Assembly: GCF_000093085.1 (NCBI RefSeq)
Contig: NC_014219.1
Coordinates: forward strand, 1,914,384 to 1,978,383
Direction of reading: 5' to 3'
Length of the DNA: 64,000 bases
Source of the DNA: [Bacillus] selenitireducens MLS10
GTDB lineage: Bacteria > Bacillota > Bacilli > Bacillales > Salisediminibacteriaceae
Below are positions 44,474 through 53,582 of the stretch, in pieces. The position numbers and the translations under genes were made by a program. Numbering within the stretch: the stretch's first letter is position 1; each line of letters opens with the position of its first letter. Below the pieces are notes generated by a model, which was not told the DNA's origin, ran no database searches, and was given only the letters and a program-made list of their open reading frames with translations.

Positions 44474-46525
44474 ATGGAACGCAATCAGTATTTAGACATG
44501 TTTATTGACGAAAGTACCGAACATCTTCAGGCACTTAACAAAAATCTGCTGGACTTGGAGAAAAATCCCGAAGACCTTCAAATCGTAAATGAAATTTTTC
44601 GTTCAGCCCACACATTAAAAGGTATGGCGGCGACGATGGGATTTGAAGACCTCGCAAGTCTCACTCATCAGATGGAAAATGTCCTCGACGGGATTCGCAA
44701 TGAAAAAATTGGTGCTACCACTCAACTGATGGACGTCGTGTTTGAATCAGTTGATGATCTGGAATTTATGGTAAATGACATTGCGGATGGTGGAGAGGGT
44801 AAAAAGGATGTCACTGAGGTGGTCGCAAAGCTGGAAATGCTTGAAAAAGGCGAGAACTCAGAAACGGTTCAAGCCGGAAGTGGTGTTGAAACGAAGTCGC
44901 AGAATGGTGATCGAACGGATGTTGAATATGACGATTTCGAACATACGGTGATTCGGCAGAGTTATGAACAGGGTTTTAATCCCCTCCAAATCAGCATCTC
45001 TCTTCGTGAAGATGTGATTTTGAAAGCTGCCAGGGTGTTTATGGTATTTGAAGTCCTCGAACAGGTTGGGGAAGTCATCAAATCTGTTCCGGCAGTCGAT
45101 AAACTCGAAGAAGAGGAATTTGATCTGTCCTTTGATGTTACGTTAGTGACGAAAACGGATGCAGAAGAAGTAAAATCACGTATTATGAAGGTGTCAGAAA
45201 TTGATGATGTGATTATCGAAACCATTGATGTGGATGCGTTTGAAGAACAGCCCGATGAAAAAACGGCTGCATCTAATGATCCTGGTGAGACACCCAAACC
45301 GCAGTCTTCGGAAAAATCATCCGGAGCAAAAGAACCAGAAAACGGGAATGATAAAGAGGAAAAGACAACACAGCCGTCCAATAAAACCATCCGGGTCAAT
45401 ATTGATCGCCTGGACAGTCTGATGAATCTTTTTGAAGAGCTGGTCATTGACCGGGGTCGACTCGAACAGATCTCGAGAGATATGAAAAGTGCAGAATTGA
45501 CTGAAACAGTTGAACATATGTCGCGGATTTCAGGTGATCTTCAAAATATCATTCTGAATATGCGCATGGTACCGGTCGAACAGGTATTTAACCGCTTTCC
45601 GCGTATGGTTCGTGGTCTTGCAAAAGATCTGAATAAAAAGATTAACCTTGAAATCATTGGAGCGGAAACCGAACTCGACAGAACCGTCATTGATGAAATT
45701 GGTGATCCGCTTGTTCACCTGCTTCGAAATTCCATTGACCATGGTGTTGAAATGCCTGCAGAGCGTAAGCAGGCTGGGAAAAGCGATGAAGGAAATATAA
45801 CGCTCAAAGCCTATCACAGCGGAAATCATGTCTTCATCGAAGTATCCGATGACGGTTCAGGCATCAACCGTGACCGTGTTTTGAGAAAAGCAATAAAAAG
45901 CGGGATTGTCACAGAAGAGAACTCGCACAATATGACTGATCGTCAAGTATATGAACTGCTCTTCTCCAGCGGTCTGAGTACGGCGGATGTGATTTCTGAT
46001 GTATCAGGCAGAGGCGTAGGGCTGGATGTTGTTAAAAATAAAATCGAATCCCTTGGCGGTAACGTTACGGTAACATCAAAGCCGGGTGAAGGGACTACGT
46101 TTTCCATTCAACTTCCACTGACGCTTTCCATTATCTCCGTTATGCTGGTTGAAGTGCAGGAAGAAATCTATGCAGTCCCATTGTCATCTATTATTGAAAC
46201 AGCGATTATTAAGAAAGATGAAATCATGTCTGCACATAATCAAAAAGTCATTGATTTCCGTGGAAGTGTGGTCCCTCTTATTGATTTGACACAATTCTTT
46301 GATGTGCCGGTAAGCAAAGAGGATGATGATTATTATTCAATTGTTATCGTGAGAAAAGGTGAGAAGATGGCTGCACTGGTCGTGAACTCATTTATAGGTC
46401 AACAAGAAATCGTACTTAAATCACTGGGTAATTATTTGACAAGCGTATTTGCCATTTCCGGTGCGACCATTCTTGGAAATGGGCAGGTTGCCCTGATTAT
46501 TGACTGCAATGCTCTGATAAAATAA
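44474..46525 (+). CDS. cheA: Chemotaxis histidine kinase CheA
   Basis: CheA phosphorylates CheY and CheB under receptor control. The 683-residue protein has the P1 Hpt domain with H46 in IFRSAHTLKGMAATMGFE, a P2 docking region (~165-255), a Lys/Glu/Pro-rich linker, the P3 dimerisation helices, the P4 kinase with HLLRNSIDHGVE (N box), VSDDGSGI (G1) and GRGVGLDVVKNKIESLGG (G2), and the C-terminal CheW-like P5 domain (SIISVMLVEVQEEIYAVPLSSI). Start ATG 44474 follows CAGGAGGGTTTTT. Confidence 0.97.
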   Translation: MERNQYLDMFIDESTEHLQALNKNLLDLEKNPEDLQIVNEIFRSAHTLKGMAATMGFEDLASLTHQMENVLDGIRNEKIGATTQLMDVVFESVDDLEFMVNDIADGGEGKKDVTEVVAKLEMLEKGENSETVQAGSGVETKSQNGDRTDVEYDDFEHTVIRQSYEQGFNPLQISISLREDVILKAARVFMVFEVLEQVGEVIKSVPAVDKLEEEEFDLSFDVTLVTKTDAEEVKSRIMKVSEIDDVIIETIDVDAFEEQPDEKTAASNDPGETPKPQSSEKSSGAKEPENGNDKEEKTTQPSNKTIRVNIDRLDSLMNLFEELVIDRGRLEQISRDMKSAELTETVEHMSRISGDLQNIILNMRMVPVEQVFNRFPRMVRGLAKDLNKKINLEIIGAETELDRTVIDEIGDPLVHLLRNSIDHGVEMPAERKQAGKSDEGNITLKAYHSGNHVFIEVSDDGSGINRDRVLRKAIKSGIVTEENSHNMTDRQVYELLFSSGLSTADVISDVSGRGVGLDVVKNKIESLGGNVTVTSKPGEGTTFSIQLPLTLSIISVMLVEVQEEIYAVPLSSIIETAIIKKDEIMSAHNQKVIDFRGSVVPLIDLTQFFDVPVSKEDDDYYSIVIVRKGEKMAALVVNSFIGQQEIVLKSLGNYLTSVFAISGATILGNGQVALIIDCNALIK

Positions 46526-46546
46526 GAACCGGGAGGCGGATTACAG

Positions 46547-47026
46547 ATGTCTGAAGAAACGATTACCGCAGATGTGAAAGTAATAGTTTTTCAACTGAAA
46601 GATGAAGAATATGGGGTTGAAGTCGAGCAGGTTCGTTCGATTGAACGGGTTCTTCATATAACCCGTGTTCCAAGTACTCCTGATTTTGTGGAAGGCGTAA
46701 TCAATTTACGGGGGGTTGTCACGCCGATCATTGATTTACGCAAGCGGTTTGGTATCGAAGGAATTGAACATTCCGAATCTACCAGGGTGATCATCGTAAC
46801 GGTTGGTGATATGGACGTGGGTCTGGTTGTGGACTCGGCCAACGATGTAATTGATATCCCAAGGGATGCGATCGAACCGCCGCCAGAAGTCGTAGGAGGC
46901 CTTGAGGCCGAATATATTCGTGGTGTAGCAAAGCTCGAAAAAAGACTTCTCATTTTGTTGAATCTGGACAAGGTGTTAAATCCGGATGAACTTGAAGAAA
47001 TTCAGGAAATAGAAGGAAACGCCTGA
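46547..47026 (+). CDS. cheW: Chemotaxis coupling protein CheW
   Basis: CheW couples receptors to CheA. The 159-residue beta-barrel protein has the family motifs VFQLKDEEYGVEVEQVRSIERVLHITRVPSTPDFVEGVINLRGVVTPIIDLRKRFG (residues ~12-67 in sum) and a C-terminal LIKLDK-like LLILLNLDKVL. It follows cheA after 21 bases with CCGGGAGGCGGATTACAG as binding site and precedes cheC by one base. Confidence 0.96.
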   Translation: MSEETITADVKVIVFQLKDEEYGVEVEQVRSIERVLHITRVPSTPDFVEGVINLRGVVTPIIDLRKRFGIEGIEHSESTRVIIVTVGDMDVGLVVDSANDVIDIPRDAIEPPPEVVGGLEAEYIRGVAKLEKRLLILLNLDKVLNPDELEEIQEIEGNA

Positions 47027-47027
47027 C

Positions 47028-47669
47028 ATGTTTAATTACGAACAGATCTCCGATGATCATCTTGATATTTTGAGAGAAATCGGCAACATAGGAGCAGGAA
47101 ATGCAGCCACGTCATTATCTGCCATGCTGTCGAAAACGATCGATATGAAAGTGCCGTCAGTCAGGGTCGTTCCTTTCAATGATATTTGTGAATCAGTAGG
47201 TGGAGAAGAAGCTGTTGTTGCTGCTGTTTTCTTACGGATCGATGGGGATGCACCCGGCAGTATGTTTTTTATGTTGCCGGCAGATGAGGCATCCATGCTG
47301 ATATCTCAGTTGGTCATGGATCCTGACGTCGATTTTGCCAATAACAAGGTTTCAGATATGGCCGCCTCTGCGATGAATGAGGTAGGGAATATTCTGTCCG
47401 GTTCTTATTTATCGGCACTATCTGATTTCACGAAATTGAATCTCCAGCCAACGCCACCTGCTGTGGCAGTTGATATGTCCATGGCTATTTTGAGCTTCGG
47501 TTTGGTTGAGATTTCGAGAATCGGTGACTACGCGATTTTGATCGATACAGAGATAAATGAAAAAGACGACGAAGATACTGTTCAGACAAAGGGGCATTTC
47601 TTTTTACTTCCGGATCCGGATTCCCTGGGCATTATCTTTCGATCATTGGGAGTCTTGAACGATGAGTAA
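47028..47669 (+). CDS. cheC: CheY-P phosphatase CheC
   Basis: CheC dephosphorylates CheY-P and binds CheD in the Bacillus adaptation circuit. The 213-residue protein has two pseudo-symmetric active sites: LDILREIGNIGAGNAATSLSAM (~13-34) and MAASAMNEVGNILSGSYLSAL (~107-127), each with the conserved Glu and Asn, plus LQPTPPAVAVDM. It has no FliN domain, unlike FliY. It overlaps cheD by eight bases. Confidence 0.96.
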   Translation: MFNYEQISDDHLDILREIGNIGAGNAATSLSAMLSKTIDMKVPSVRVVPFNDICESVGGEEAVVAAVFLRIDGDAPGSMFFMLPADEASMLISQLVMDPDVDFANNKVSDMAASAMNEVGNILSGSYLSALSDFTKLNLQPTPPAVAVDMSMAILSFGLVEISRIGDYAILIDTEINEKDDEDTVQTKGHFFLLPDPDSLGIIFRSLGVLNDE

Positions 47670-48150
47670 TGTGATAAAAGTGGGAATGGCAGATTTGAAT
47701 GTTGTGAAGCCGCCAGATACGATCCGAACGTCGGGCCTCGGATCGTGTGTCGGTGTGATCATTTATGATGAGAGAGCAAAGGTAGCGGGTATGGCGCATG
47801 TCATGCTGCCTGACTCATCGTATGCACGAAATGATAAAATCAATCGTGCCAAATATGCAGATACCGCTATGGAAGATCTGGTTGATCGTGTGGTGGCGAT
47901 CGGTGCCAGTAAAACAAGACTAAAGGCCAAGCTTGCAGGTGGTGCACAAATGTTCAACTTTTCATCATCCAATGAAGCGATGAGAATAGGTCCACGCAAT
48001 GCAGAAGCAGTTAAAGAACATTTGAAAATCTACCGGATTCCAGTGATCTATGAGGATACAGGCGGAAGCAGCGGAAGAACCATTGAGTTCGATCCGGAGT
48101 CTTCAGAACTTGAAATACGTACGGTCAATAAAGGTGTGGTGAAGGTTTAA
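47662..48150 (+). CDS. cheD: Chemoreceptor glutamine deamidase CheD
   Basis: CheD deamidates receptor glutamines and modulates CheC. The 162-residue protein has the catalytic Cys in TSGLGSCVGVIIYDERAKVAGMAHVMLPDS (Cys then His) and the conserved KLAGGAQMF and NAEAVKEHLK. It starts inside the cheC end and its stop overlaps the next start (TAATG), so translation is likely coupled on both sides. Confidence 0.96.
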   Translation: MSNVIKVGMADLNVVKPPDTIRTSGLGSCVGVIIYDERAKVAGMAHVMLPDSSYARNDKINRAKYADTAMEDLVDRVVAIGASKTRLKAKLAGGAQMFNFSSSNEAMRIGPRNAEAVKEHLKIYRIPVIYEDTGGSSGRTIEFDPESSELEIRTVNKGVVKV

Positions 48151-48482
48151 TGCAAAACTGTTACTTGAAAACGGCTTTACTGTTCAGTGTTATTGCTTTT
48201 GTGGTCGTTTTCCTTTCTTCTTTACAGCAAAATACAGTCATCACATCACTTTTTCGTGGGAGCATCGGACTATTGCCGGGTGCTCTCTTTGGTATTATTC
48301 TTGCATATATATGGTATTTAACAGCGATCAACGTAAAGCGGACATCCTCGACTAACATAAAAGAGTCACAGGAAGAGGAGATGTCTTCTGAAAATAGCCA
48401 GGATACGGAAAGGCAGCCTGATCAAGATGATGAAGAGGCGAAGCGTGCAGCAGAATTTGTAAAAACCAAGCTGAATGATTAA
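48150..48482 (+). CDS. Small membrane protein between cheD and sigD, unrecognised
   Basis: This 110-residue protein starts at the ATG overlapping the cheD stop. It has two hydrophobic segments (~7-24, TALLFSVIAFVVVFLSSL, and ~36-56, GSIGLLPGALFGIILAYIWYL) with a short connecting loop, then a cytoplasm-like acidic tail rich in Ser, Glu, Gln and Asp ending KRAAEFVKTKLND. In B. subtilis sigD directly follows cheD. I do not recognise the family. The tight overlap with cheD and the 11-base gap to sigD make it a true operon member. Its function is unknown. Confidence 0.8.
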   Translation: MQNCYLKTALLFSVIAFVVVFLSSLQQNTVITSLFRGSIGLLPGALFGIILAYIWYLTAINVKRTSSTNIKESQEEEMSSENSQDTERQPDQDDEEAKRAAEFVKTKLND

Positions 48483-48493
48483 GGAGGGGTTGT

Positions 48494-49255
48494 ATGTCCC
48501 GCACACGAAACAGTGAACAGCTGAATACAGATTGGGAACTGTGGGAGGAAAAACGGGACAGGTCTGCCGGTGACCGGCTGATCGAGGCATTTTTGCCCCT
48601 CGTTGATTACCATGTTCATCGCATCGGTGTTCATTTACCGAAAAATGTCTCGTCGGATGACCTGCGGAGTCATGGTTTAATGGGCTTGTTTGATGCGCTG
48701 GAAAAATTTGATCGAAAACGGGAATTAAAGTTTGACACCTACGCTTCATTCAGAATTCGGGGTGCGATCATAGATGGTCTCAGACAAGAGGATTGGCTGC
48801 CGAGAACGCTTCGAGACAAGGCTAAAAAAATAGAGCAGGTTACTGAATCACTCGAACAGCAGCTTGGACGTAATGTGTCGCCGAAAGAAATTGCCGATGA
48901 GGCTGGTTTGACAGAAGCAGATGTAATTAAGACATCGAACGAAAACTTTTTTTCTCATCTCCTGTCAATTGATGAGCCGACTCAGGAAGGCGATCAGACA
49001 GAAACTTATGCGTCATCGATTGCTGATCAGCAAACCCTCACTCCTGCAGAATCGCTTAGTAAGCAGGCTGACTATGACGAGCTTGCTGACGCGATTCAGA
49101 ATTTAAATGAAAAGGAACAGCTGGTGATATCACTTTTCTATTATGAAGAGCTCACACTAACTGAAATAGGAGAGGCTCTTTCCCTCTCCACCTCCCGAAT
49201 TTCTCAAATTCATTCAAAAGCAGTTTATAAATTACAGCAACAGTTGCACAAGTAG
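48494..49255 (+). CDS. sigD: RNA polymerase sigma-D factor (SigD/FliA)
   Basis: Sigma-D (sigma-28) directs transcription of flagellin, motor, autolysin and receptor genes. The 253-residue protein contains region 2 (VDYHVHRIGVHLPKNVSSDDLRSHGLMGLFDALEKFD, KFDTYASFRIRGAIIDGLRQEDWLPR), region 3 (LGRNVSPKEIADEAGLTEADV) and region 4 with a helix-turn-helix (YEELTLTEIGEALSLSTSRISQIHSKA). Normal length. TTAAGGAGGGGTTGT precedes the ATG. No flgM-like gene is adjacent. Confidence 0.97.
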   Translation: MSRTRNSEQLNTDWELWEEKRDRSAGDRLIEAFLPLVDYHVHRIGVHLPKNVSSDDLRSHGLMGLFDALEKFDRKRELKFDTYASFRIRGAIIDGLRQEDWLPRTLRDKAKKIEQVTESLEQQLGRNVSPKEIADEAGLTEADVIKTSNENFFSHLLSIDEPTQEGDQTETYASSIADQQTLTPAESLSKQADYDELADAIQNLNEKEQLVISLFYYEELTLTEIGEALSLSTSRISQIHSKAVYKLQQQLHK

Positions 49256-49291
49256 TAAATAGAGATGTTCTGTCATGAAGGGGGTTCAATC

Positions 49292-50674
49292 ATGTCTGAT
49301 TTGTATGATGTTTTTGAAGTGGAACTGTCGGAAGATCAACTGACAGCTGTGATCAAGATTTCGGCACCGATTCCAGAATCGGTAACGGTTGACGATCTTA
49401 TAGCTTTTTTAAAAGAAAATAGTGTTGTATTTGGTGTACATAAAGAAAAACTAGATCCTTTATTAAAAGGAGAGCTGAAATCTCCCGTCACAATCGCAGA
49501 GGGTGTCCAGCCCGAAGATGGAAAAGACGGATACATTTGGTCTGCCCTGGATGATTTAGAATCAAATACTTCTGATGATTTATTACATACTGAAAAGATT
49601 GTCGACTTGAAACAGGTGATTAATATTCCCACGGTAACAAAAGGGGAAGTGATCGGTAAAAAAATCAATCCGACTGAAGGTGTTCCGGGAACAACGGTTA
49701 CCGGGGAAGAGATAAAAGCGAAGAACGGTAAAGATGTCATCTTGAGACAGGGGAAAAATACAAAAATTGAAGATGAAGGCACCACGTTGATTGCGAATAC
49801 TGATGGCCAAATCTCTGTCGAACCTAGAGTCATTAATGTATATCCGGTTTACGAAATCAATGGTGACATTGATATGCGAACAGGAAATATTGATTTTGTC
49901 GGGAATGTCAACATACGTGGAAGTGTACCTTCGGGATTCGAAATTAAAGCGAAAGGTGACATACGTGTCCACGGATCCGTAGAAGCGGCTACATTAGATG
50001 CAGGTGGCTCAATTTATATTCATCAGGGTGTCGTTGCACAAGGCGGTGGACTGATTCGGGCTGAAGGGGAAGTGATTTCGTCATTTTTGAATCAGGCAAC
50101 GATTCAGGCCGGCGGTGATGTTACTGTTACCAAATCCATTTTACACAGTAAAGTTGAAACGGATGCTTCAGTGAAATGCTATGACAGGAATGGCAGCATC
50201 TGTGGAGGATCTGTTTCTGCAGTCGGTGGTTTGGATGCCAACGAGATTGGTAACGAGATGAATACTCCGACATCGATTTACATCGGTGTCAGTCAATCCA
50301 TTCTTGAAAAAGAAAAGAAATATAAGGCTATGAAAGCGGAGGCAGAAGACAGCCTTCAAAAACTAGGCGTTCTTTTAAAGAAAATCGTAACAAAAGAGAA
50401 ACAGGCATCATTGTCTGCGCAGGAGAAAGTGACCAAGCTTCGCATCAGAAAATCATTTGCTGAGGCCCATGAAAACTTAAACGAAGCACTGGCTGCATTG
50501 GAAACCATTTCTGATTCCCTGGAAGCGGATGAGCTAGGGAAAGTGAAAGTGAGACGAACGATTTATCCACAGGTGGATCTGCATTTTGGCAAGTACCGAA
50601 AAAGAATAACAACGAAACATAAAGGCGTTATTTTTTCTCTTGACAAATCAGAAATTAAATTCGAACCTCTTTAA
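49292..50674 (+). CDS. FapA/DUF342 family protein
   Basis: This 460-residue protein belongs to the DUF342 (FapA) family. The N-terminal ~160 residues form a mixed region, the middle (~165-310) has the repeated Gly-rich beta-helix pattern typical of the family (MRTGNIDFVGNVNIRGSVPSGFEIKAKGDIRVHGSVE, then further GG repeats), and ~320-420 is a coiled coil. FapA in Vibrio takes part in polar flagellar assembly together with FlhF; its role in Bacilli is not established. ATG 49292 follows GAAGGGGGTTCAATC; ATG 49265 has no site. It lies directly after sigD. Confidence 0.85.
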   Translation: MSDLYDVFEVELSEDQLTAVIKISAPIPESVTVDDLIAFLKENSVVFGVHKEKLDPLLKGELKSPVTIAEGVQPEDGKDGYIWSALDDLESNTSDDLLHTEKIVDLKQVINIPTVTKGEVIGKKINPTEGVPGTTVTGEEIKAKNGKDVILRQGKNTKIEDEGTTLIANTDGQISVEPRVINVYPVYEINGDIDMRTGNIDFVGNVNIRGSVPSGFEIKAKGDIRVHGSVEAATLDAGGSIYIHQGVVAQGGGLIRAEGEVISSFLNQATIQAGGDVTVTKSILHSKVETDASVKCYDRNGSICGGSVSAVGGLDANEIGNEMNTPTSIYIGVSQSILEKEKKYKAMKAEAEDSLQKLGVLLKKIVTKEKQASLSAQEKVTKLRIRKSFAEAHENLNEALAALETISDSLEADELGKVKVRRTIYPQVDLHFGKYRKRITTKHKGVIFSLDKSEIKFEPL

Positions 50675-50746
50675 GTTTTCTGTTATACTTGAGTTAGTAC
50701 TTAAGTATTGAGAACGATGTTCAAGACTTCAAAGGAGGCGGAACAG

Positions 50747-51067
50747 ATGAGTGGACTGAGGGCAATTGATCTTCAGATGGCTATGCCGCGATCACAAATG
50801 GCAGGCAAAATTCAAGATCAGATGAATCAGCGGGGACAGGTAAGTCAGGATATTCTTGCAGCGGCGCAGCAAGATCAAGATCAGAAGAATGCCACATCCG
50901 TCACAGGCCTTGATCAGACCGTTCATAATCGTGCAGAAAACAATGATGCAAACCCGAGCCAGCCATCACCGGAACAGTTGACTTCCGGCAGTGAAGAATC
51001 CGCTAATGATGTTCCACAAGTGACCGTCCATCCTTATAAGGGAAATTTGTTTGACGAATCGCGTTAA
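50747..51067 (+). CDS. Unrecognised Gln-rich small protein upstream of swrB
   Basis: This 106-residue soluble protein from ATG 50747 (preceded by TCAAAGGAGGCGGAACAG) begins MSGLRAIDLQMAMPRSQMAGK. It continues with a Gln/Asp/Ser-rich, probably disordered middle and ends QVTVHPYKGNLFDESR. The N-terminal ~25 residues look helical. No enzyme motif or membrane segment is visible. I do not recognise a characterised family. A TATACT at 50684-50689 could be a -10 box, but the -35 match (TTCGAA) is poor. Confidence 0.75.
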   Translation: MSGLRAIDLQMAMPRSQMAGKIQDQMNQRGQVSQDILAAAQQDQDQKNATSVTGLDQTVHNRAENNDANPSQPSPEQLTSGSEESANDVPQVTVHPYKGNLFDESR

Positions 51068-51076
51068 GGAGTCTCT

Positions 51077-51646
51077 ATGATTTATTTATTGATAGTCAGT
51101 TTCTTTCTTCATCTGACCAGCATTTTTGCAATCGTTGTCCTCTATCAGAAGACTGAAGCAGTAAAACCGCCTGATCACAGTCAGACATTAAGAGAGATGG
51201 AAGATCTTCTGATTTCTTATACAACTGAAATGAAAGAAAATAATGAACGAATGGCAAGACGTCTTAGTAAATTAAATACTGAACAGGTTGCGGTGACCCG
51301 TGTCGACCGCTCTTTATATGACCAGGGTGAGACATTTGAACCGAACCAAAAAAGACATCCTTTTGATTCTGAGAAGAAGGATGTTTCTTTTGGTGATGAA
51401 AAACGAGCCGAAGCCATGGAGTATGAACAAAAGAGCCATGGCTATGAAGATGTTCGCCCGGATCAGGATGAAGATTATGGAGATTATGTACCTCCGGGTG
51501 TCAATGATGAAGAGGTGCAAGTCGACACGTCGAGCACATCAAGAATCCTCTCGTTGTATGCACAAGGATACACTATTCAGGAAATCGCGAAACAACTTCA
51601 AATGGGGGCCGGAGAGGTGGAACTTTTATTGAAATTTCATCAATAA
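51077..51646 (+). CDS. swrB: SwrB-like swarming motility protein
   Basis: SwrB is a bitopic membrane protein that in B. subtilis promotes flagellar export-apparatus maturation and swarming. This 189-residue protein has an N-terminal transmembrane segment (~2-24, IYLLIVSFFLHLTSIFAIVVLY), a helical region (EMEDLLISYTTEMKENNERM), a charged variable middle, and the conserved C-terminal helix-turn-helix-like motif RILSLYAQGYTIQEIAKQL plus GAGEVELLLKF. It occupies the end of the fla/che cluster, as in B. subtilis. Confidence 0.88.
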   Translation: MIYLLIVSFFLHLTSIFAIVVLYQKTEAVKPPDHSQTLREMEDLLISYTTEMKENNERMARRLSKLNTEQVAVTRVDRSLYDQGETFEPNQKRHPFDSEKKDVSFGDEKRAEAMEYEQKSHGYEDVRPDQDEDYGDYVPPGVNDEEVQVDTSSTSRILSLYAQGYTIQEIAKQLQMGAGEVELLLKFHQ

Positions 51647-51662
51647 ATTTTGTTTCAGATGA

Positions 51663-51691
51663 TTGTCATGGATTCTTGTCTGTGGTATATT
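51663..51691 (+). promoter_or_regulatory. Sigma-A promoter for rpsB-tsf
   Basis: TTGTCA (51663-51668), a 17-base spacer and TATATT (51686-51691) lie 17 bases after the swrB stop. It would produce an rpsB mRNA with a leader of about 110 bases. Confidence 0.72.
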
Positions 51692-51697
51692 AATCAT

Positions 51698-51808
51698 CGG
51701 TGTCACTACACACGCAAATGGATTCGGGTGAGGGTGCTCATTGTGAGTCTTATCTGAAAATGATGTTTGCGGAGGCCAAAATAAAACCAAGAAGAGGAGG
51801 TGAGTGAT
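51698..51808 (+). ncRNA. rpsB mRNA leader, possible S2 autoregulatory region
   Basis: About 110 bases of untranslated sequence precede rpsB, including GTGTCACTACACAC and GAGGGTGCTCATTGTGAGTC with pairing potential. Several Bacillus ribosomal protein genes, including rpsB, have structured leaders, so regulation by S2 is plausible. The structure was not folded and no family match was tested. Confidence 0.35.
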
Positions 51809-52537
51809 GTGGCAGTTATTTCCATGAAACAATTACTAGAAGCGGGTGTGCACTTCGGTCATCAGACACGTCGTTGGAACCCGAAAATGGATCGCTACAT
51901 CTTCACAGAAAGAAACGGTATTTACATTATTGACCTTCAAAAGACGGTCAGAAAAGTTGACGAGGCATTTAATTTTGTACGTGACCTCGCAGCAGACGGA
52001 GGCACTATGCTTTTCGTCGGTACAAAAAAGCAGGCTCAGGACTCAGTAGCTGAAGAAGCTGAGCGATGCGGCATGTACTACATCAACCAGCGCTGGCTTG
52101 GTGGTACATTGACAAACTTCGAAACGATCCGCAAGCGTATTAATCGTCTTAAGGAAATCGAAAAGATGGAAGAAGACGGAACATTCGATGTTCTTCCTAA
52201 GAAGGAAGTCGTTCTTATTAAGAAAGAATGGGATCGTCTTGAGAAATTCCTTGGCGGAATTAAAGAAATGACGCGTCTTCCGGATGCGCTTTTCATCATT
52301 GATCCTCGTAAAGAGCGAATCGCTGTTGCGGAAGCTCATAAATTAAATATCCCTATCGTTGGGATTGTGGACACAAACTGTGACCCTGATGAAATCGACT
52401 ACGTGATTCCAGGTAACGACGATGCGATCCGTGCCGTTCGTCTCCTGACTGCAAAGATGGCAGATGCTATCATTGAAGCAAACCAGGGTGAAGAGAACGC
52501 TGGTGAAGAGTCACAGAACGAAGAGACAACTGTTTAA
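51809..52537 (+). CDS. rpsB: Small ribosomal subunit protein uS2
   Basis: uS2 is a late-joining 30S protein next to bS1-type contacts. The 242-residue product begins (M)[20 protein letters not shown] and shows [64 protein letters not shown] and [28 protein letters not shown] 51809 is preferred because AGAGGAGG ends 8 bases upstream and it gives the family N-terminus; GTG 51800 is inside that site. Confidence 0.96.
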   Translation: MAVISMKQLLEAGVHFGHQTRRWNPKMDRYIFTERNGIYIIDLQKTVRKVDEAFNFVRDLAADGGTMLFVGTKKQAQDSVAEEAERCGMYYINQRWLGGTLTNFETIRKRINRLKEIEKMEEDGTFDVLPKKEVVLIKKEWDRLEKFLGGIKEMTRLPDALFIIDPRKERIAVAEAHKLNIPIVGIVDTNCDPDEIDYVIPGNDDAIRAVRLLTAKMADAIIEANQGEENAGEESQNEETTV

Positions 52538-52549
52538 TCTGTCCGTCCA

Positions 52550-52588
52550 AAAGGGTGATAGAGGGTTTGACCCTTTATCACCTTTTTT
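52550..52588 (+). terminator. Intrinsic terminator/attenuator between rpsB and tsf
   Basis: GGTGATAGAGGGT pairs with ACCCTTTATCACC (one wobble or mismatch) around TTG and runs into TTTTTT. It probably lowers tsf expression relative to rpsB. Confidence 0.88.
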
Positions 52589-52631
52589 CTGAGATCAGAA
52601 ATTTTCACAGATTTTAAGGAGGCTATATAGA

Positions 52632-53513
52632 ATGGCAATTTCAGCTAAAATGGTAAAAGAACTTCGTGAAAAAACAGGTGCAGGGATGATGGATTGTAAA
52701 AAAGCCCTCACTGAAACAGATGGTGACATGGATAAAGCGGTGGATTTCCTACGCGAAAAAGGGATTGCGAAAGCTGCAAAAAAAGCAGACCGCGTTGCTG
52801 CGGAAGGCCTTTCTCAGGCAGTCGTGGAAGGAAACAAAGCCGTTCTTGTTGAGGTGAATTCGGAGACGGATTTCGTTTCCAAGAATGAAAACTTTATTAA
52901 CATGGTTGATCAGGTTGCAAAGCATATTCTGAAACAGCAGCCGGCAAATGTGGAAGAAGCGTTGACACAGTCGTTTGATGGCGATGCTGATACACTGAAC
53001 GATTTTATTAACAACCAAATCGCGAAGATCGGAGAAAAAATCTCCCTTCGCCGCTTTGAAGTGGTCGAAGCTGCAGAAGGTGAAGTATTCGGCGCTTACA
53101 TTCACATGGGCGGACGTATTGGTGTATTAACTGTTATGAACGGTTCTGATGAGCAGGTTGCCAAGGATGTAGCGATGCACGTAGCTGCTTTAAATCCAAA
53201 GTATGTCCGTCGTGAAGAAGTGGACGAAGATGTGGTTAATGCAGAGCGTGAAGTATTGAAGCAGCAAGCGTTGAATGAAGGCAAGCCTGAAAAGATCGTT
53301 GAAAAAATGGTTGAAGGACGACTTGGCAAATTCTTTGAAGAAGTATGCTTGAACGAGCAGGCTTTTGTTAAAGATGGCGACCAAAAAGTCGGTAAGTATG
53401 TTTCATCTAAAGGTGGAGAAGTGAAAACATTTTACCGTTATGAAGTGGGCGAAGGCATGGAAAAGCGTGAAGAAAACTTTGCTGATGAAGTGATGTCACA
53501 AGTGAAGAAGTAA
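52632..53513 (+). CDS. tsf: Elongation factor Ts
   Basis: EF-Ts exchanges GDP for GTP on EF-Tu. The 293-residue protein starts [28 protein letters not shown], the family N-domain, and has [20 protein letters not shown], the core subdomains with [15 protein letters not shown] and the C-terminal dimerisation module [46 protein letters not shown] precedes the ATG. It shares the rpsB transcript by readthrough. Confidence 0.97.
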   Translation: MAISAKMVKELREKTGAGMMDCKKALTETDGDMDKAVDFLREKGIAKAAKKADRVAAEGLSQAVVEGNKAVLVEVNSETDFVSKNENFINMVDQVAKHILKQQPANVEEALTQSFDGDADTLNDFINNQIAKIGEKISLRRFEVVEAAEGEVFGAYIHMGGRIGVLTVMNGSDEQVAKDVAMHVAALNPKYVRREEVDEDVVNAEREVLKQQALNEGKPEKIVEKMVEGRLGKFFEEVCLNEQAFVKDGDQKVGKYVSSKGGEVKTFYRYEVGEGMEKREENFADEVMSQVKK

Positions 53514-53518
53514 TACTC

Positions 53519-53545
53519 AAAAAGGGACACTCTGTGTCCCTTTTT
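53519..53545 (+). terminator. Intrinsic terminator after tsf
   Basis: AAAAAGGGACAC and GTGTCCCTTTTT form a perfect stem around a three-base loop, ending in five T. It lies six bases after the tsf stop. Confidence 0.93.
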
Positions 53546-53582
53546 GATAAGAATCCATATCAGGGAATAACAGGAGGTTATC

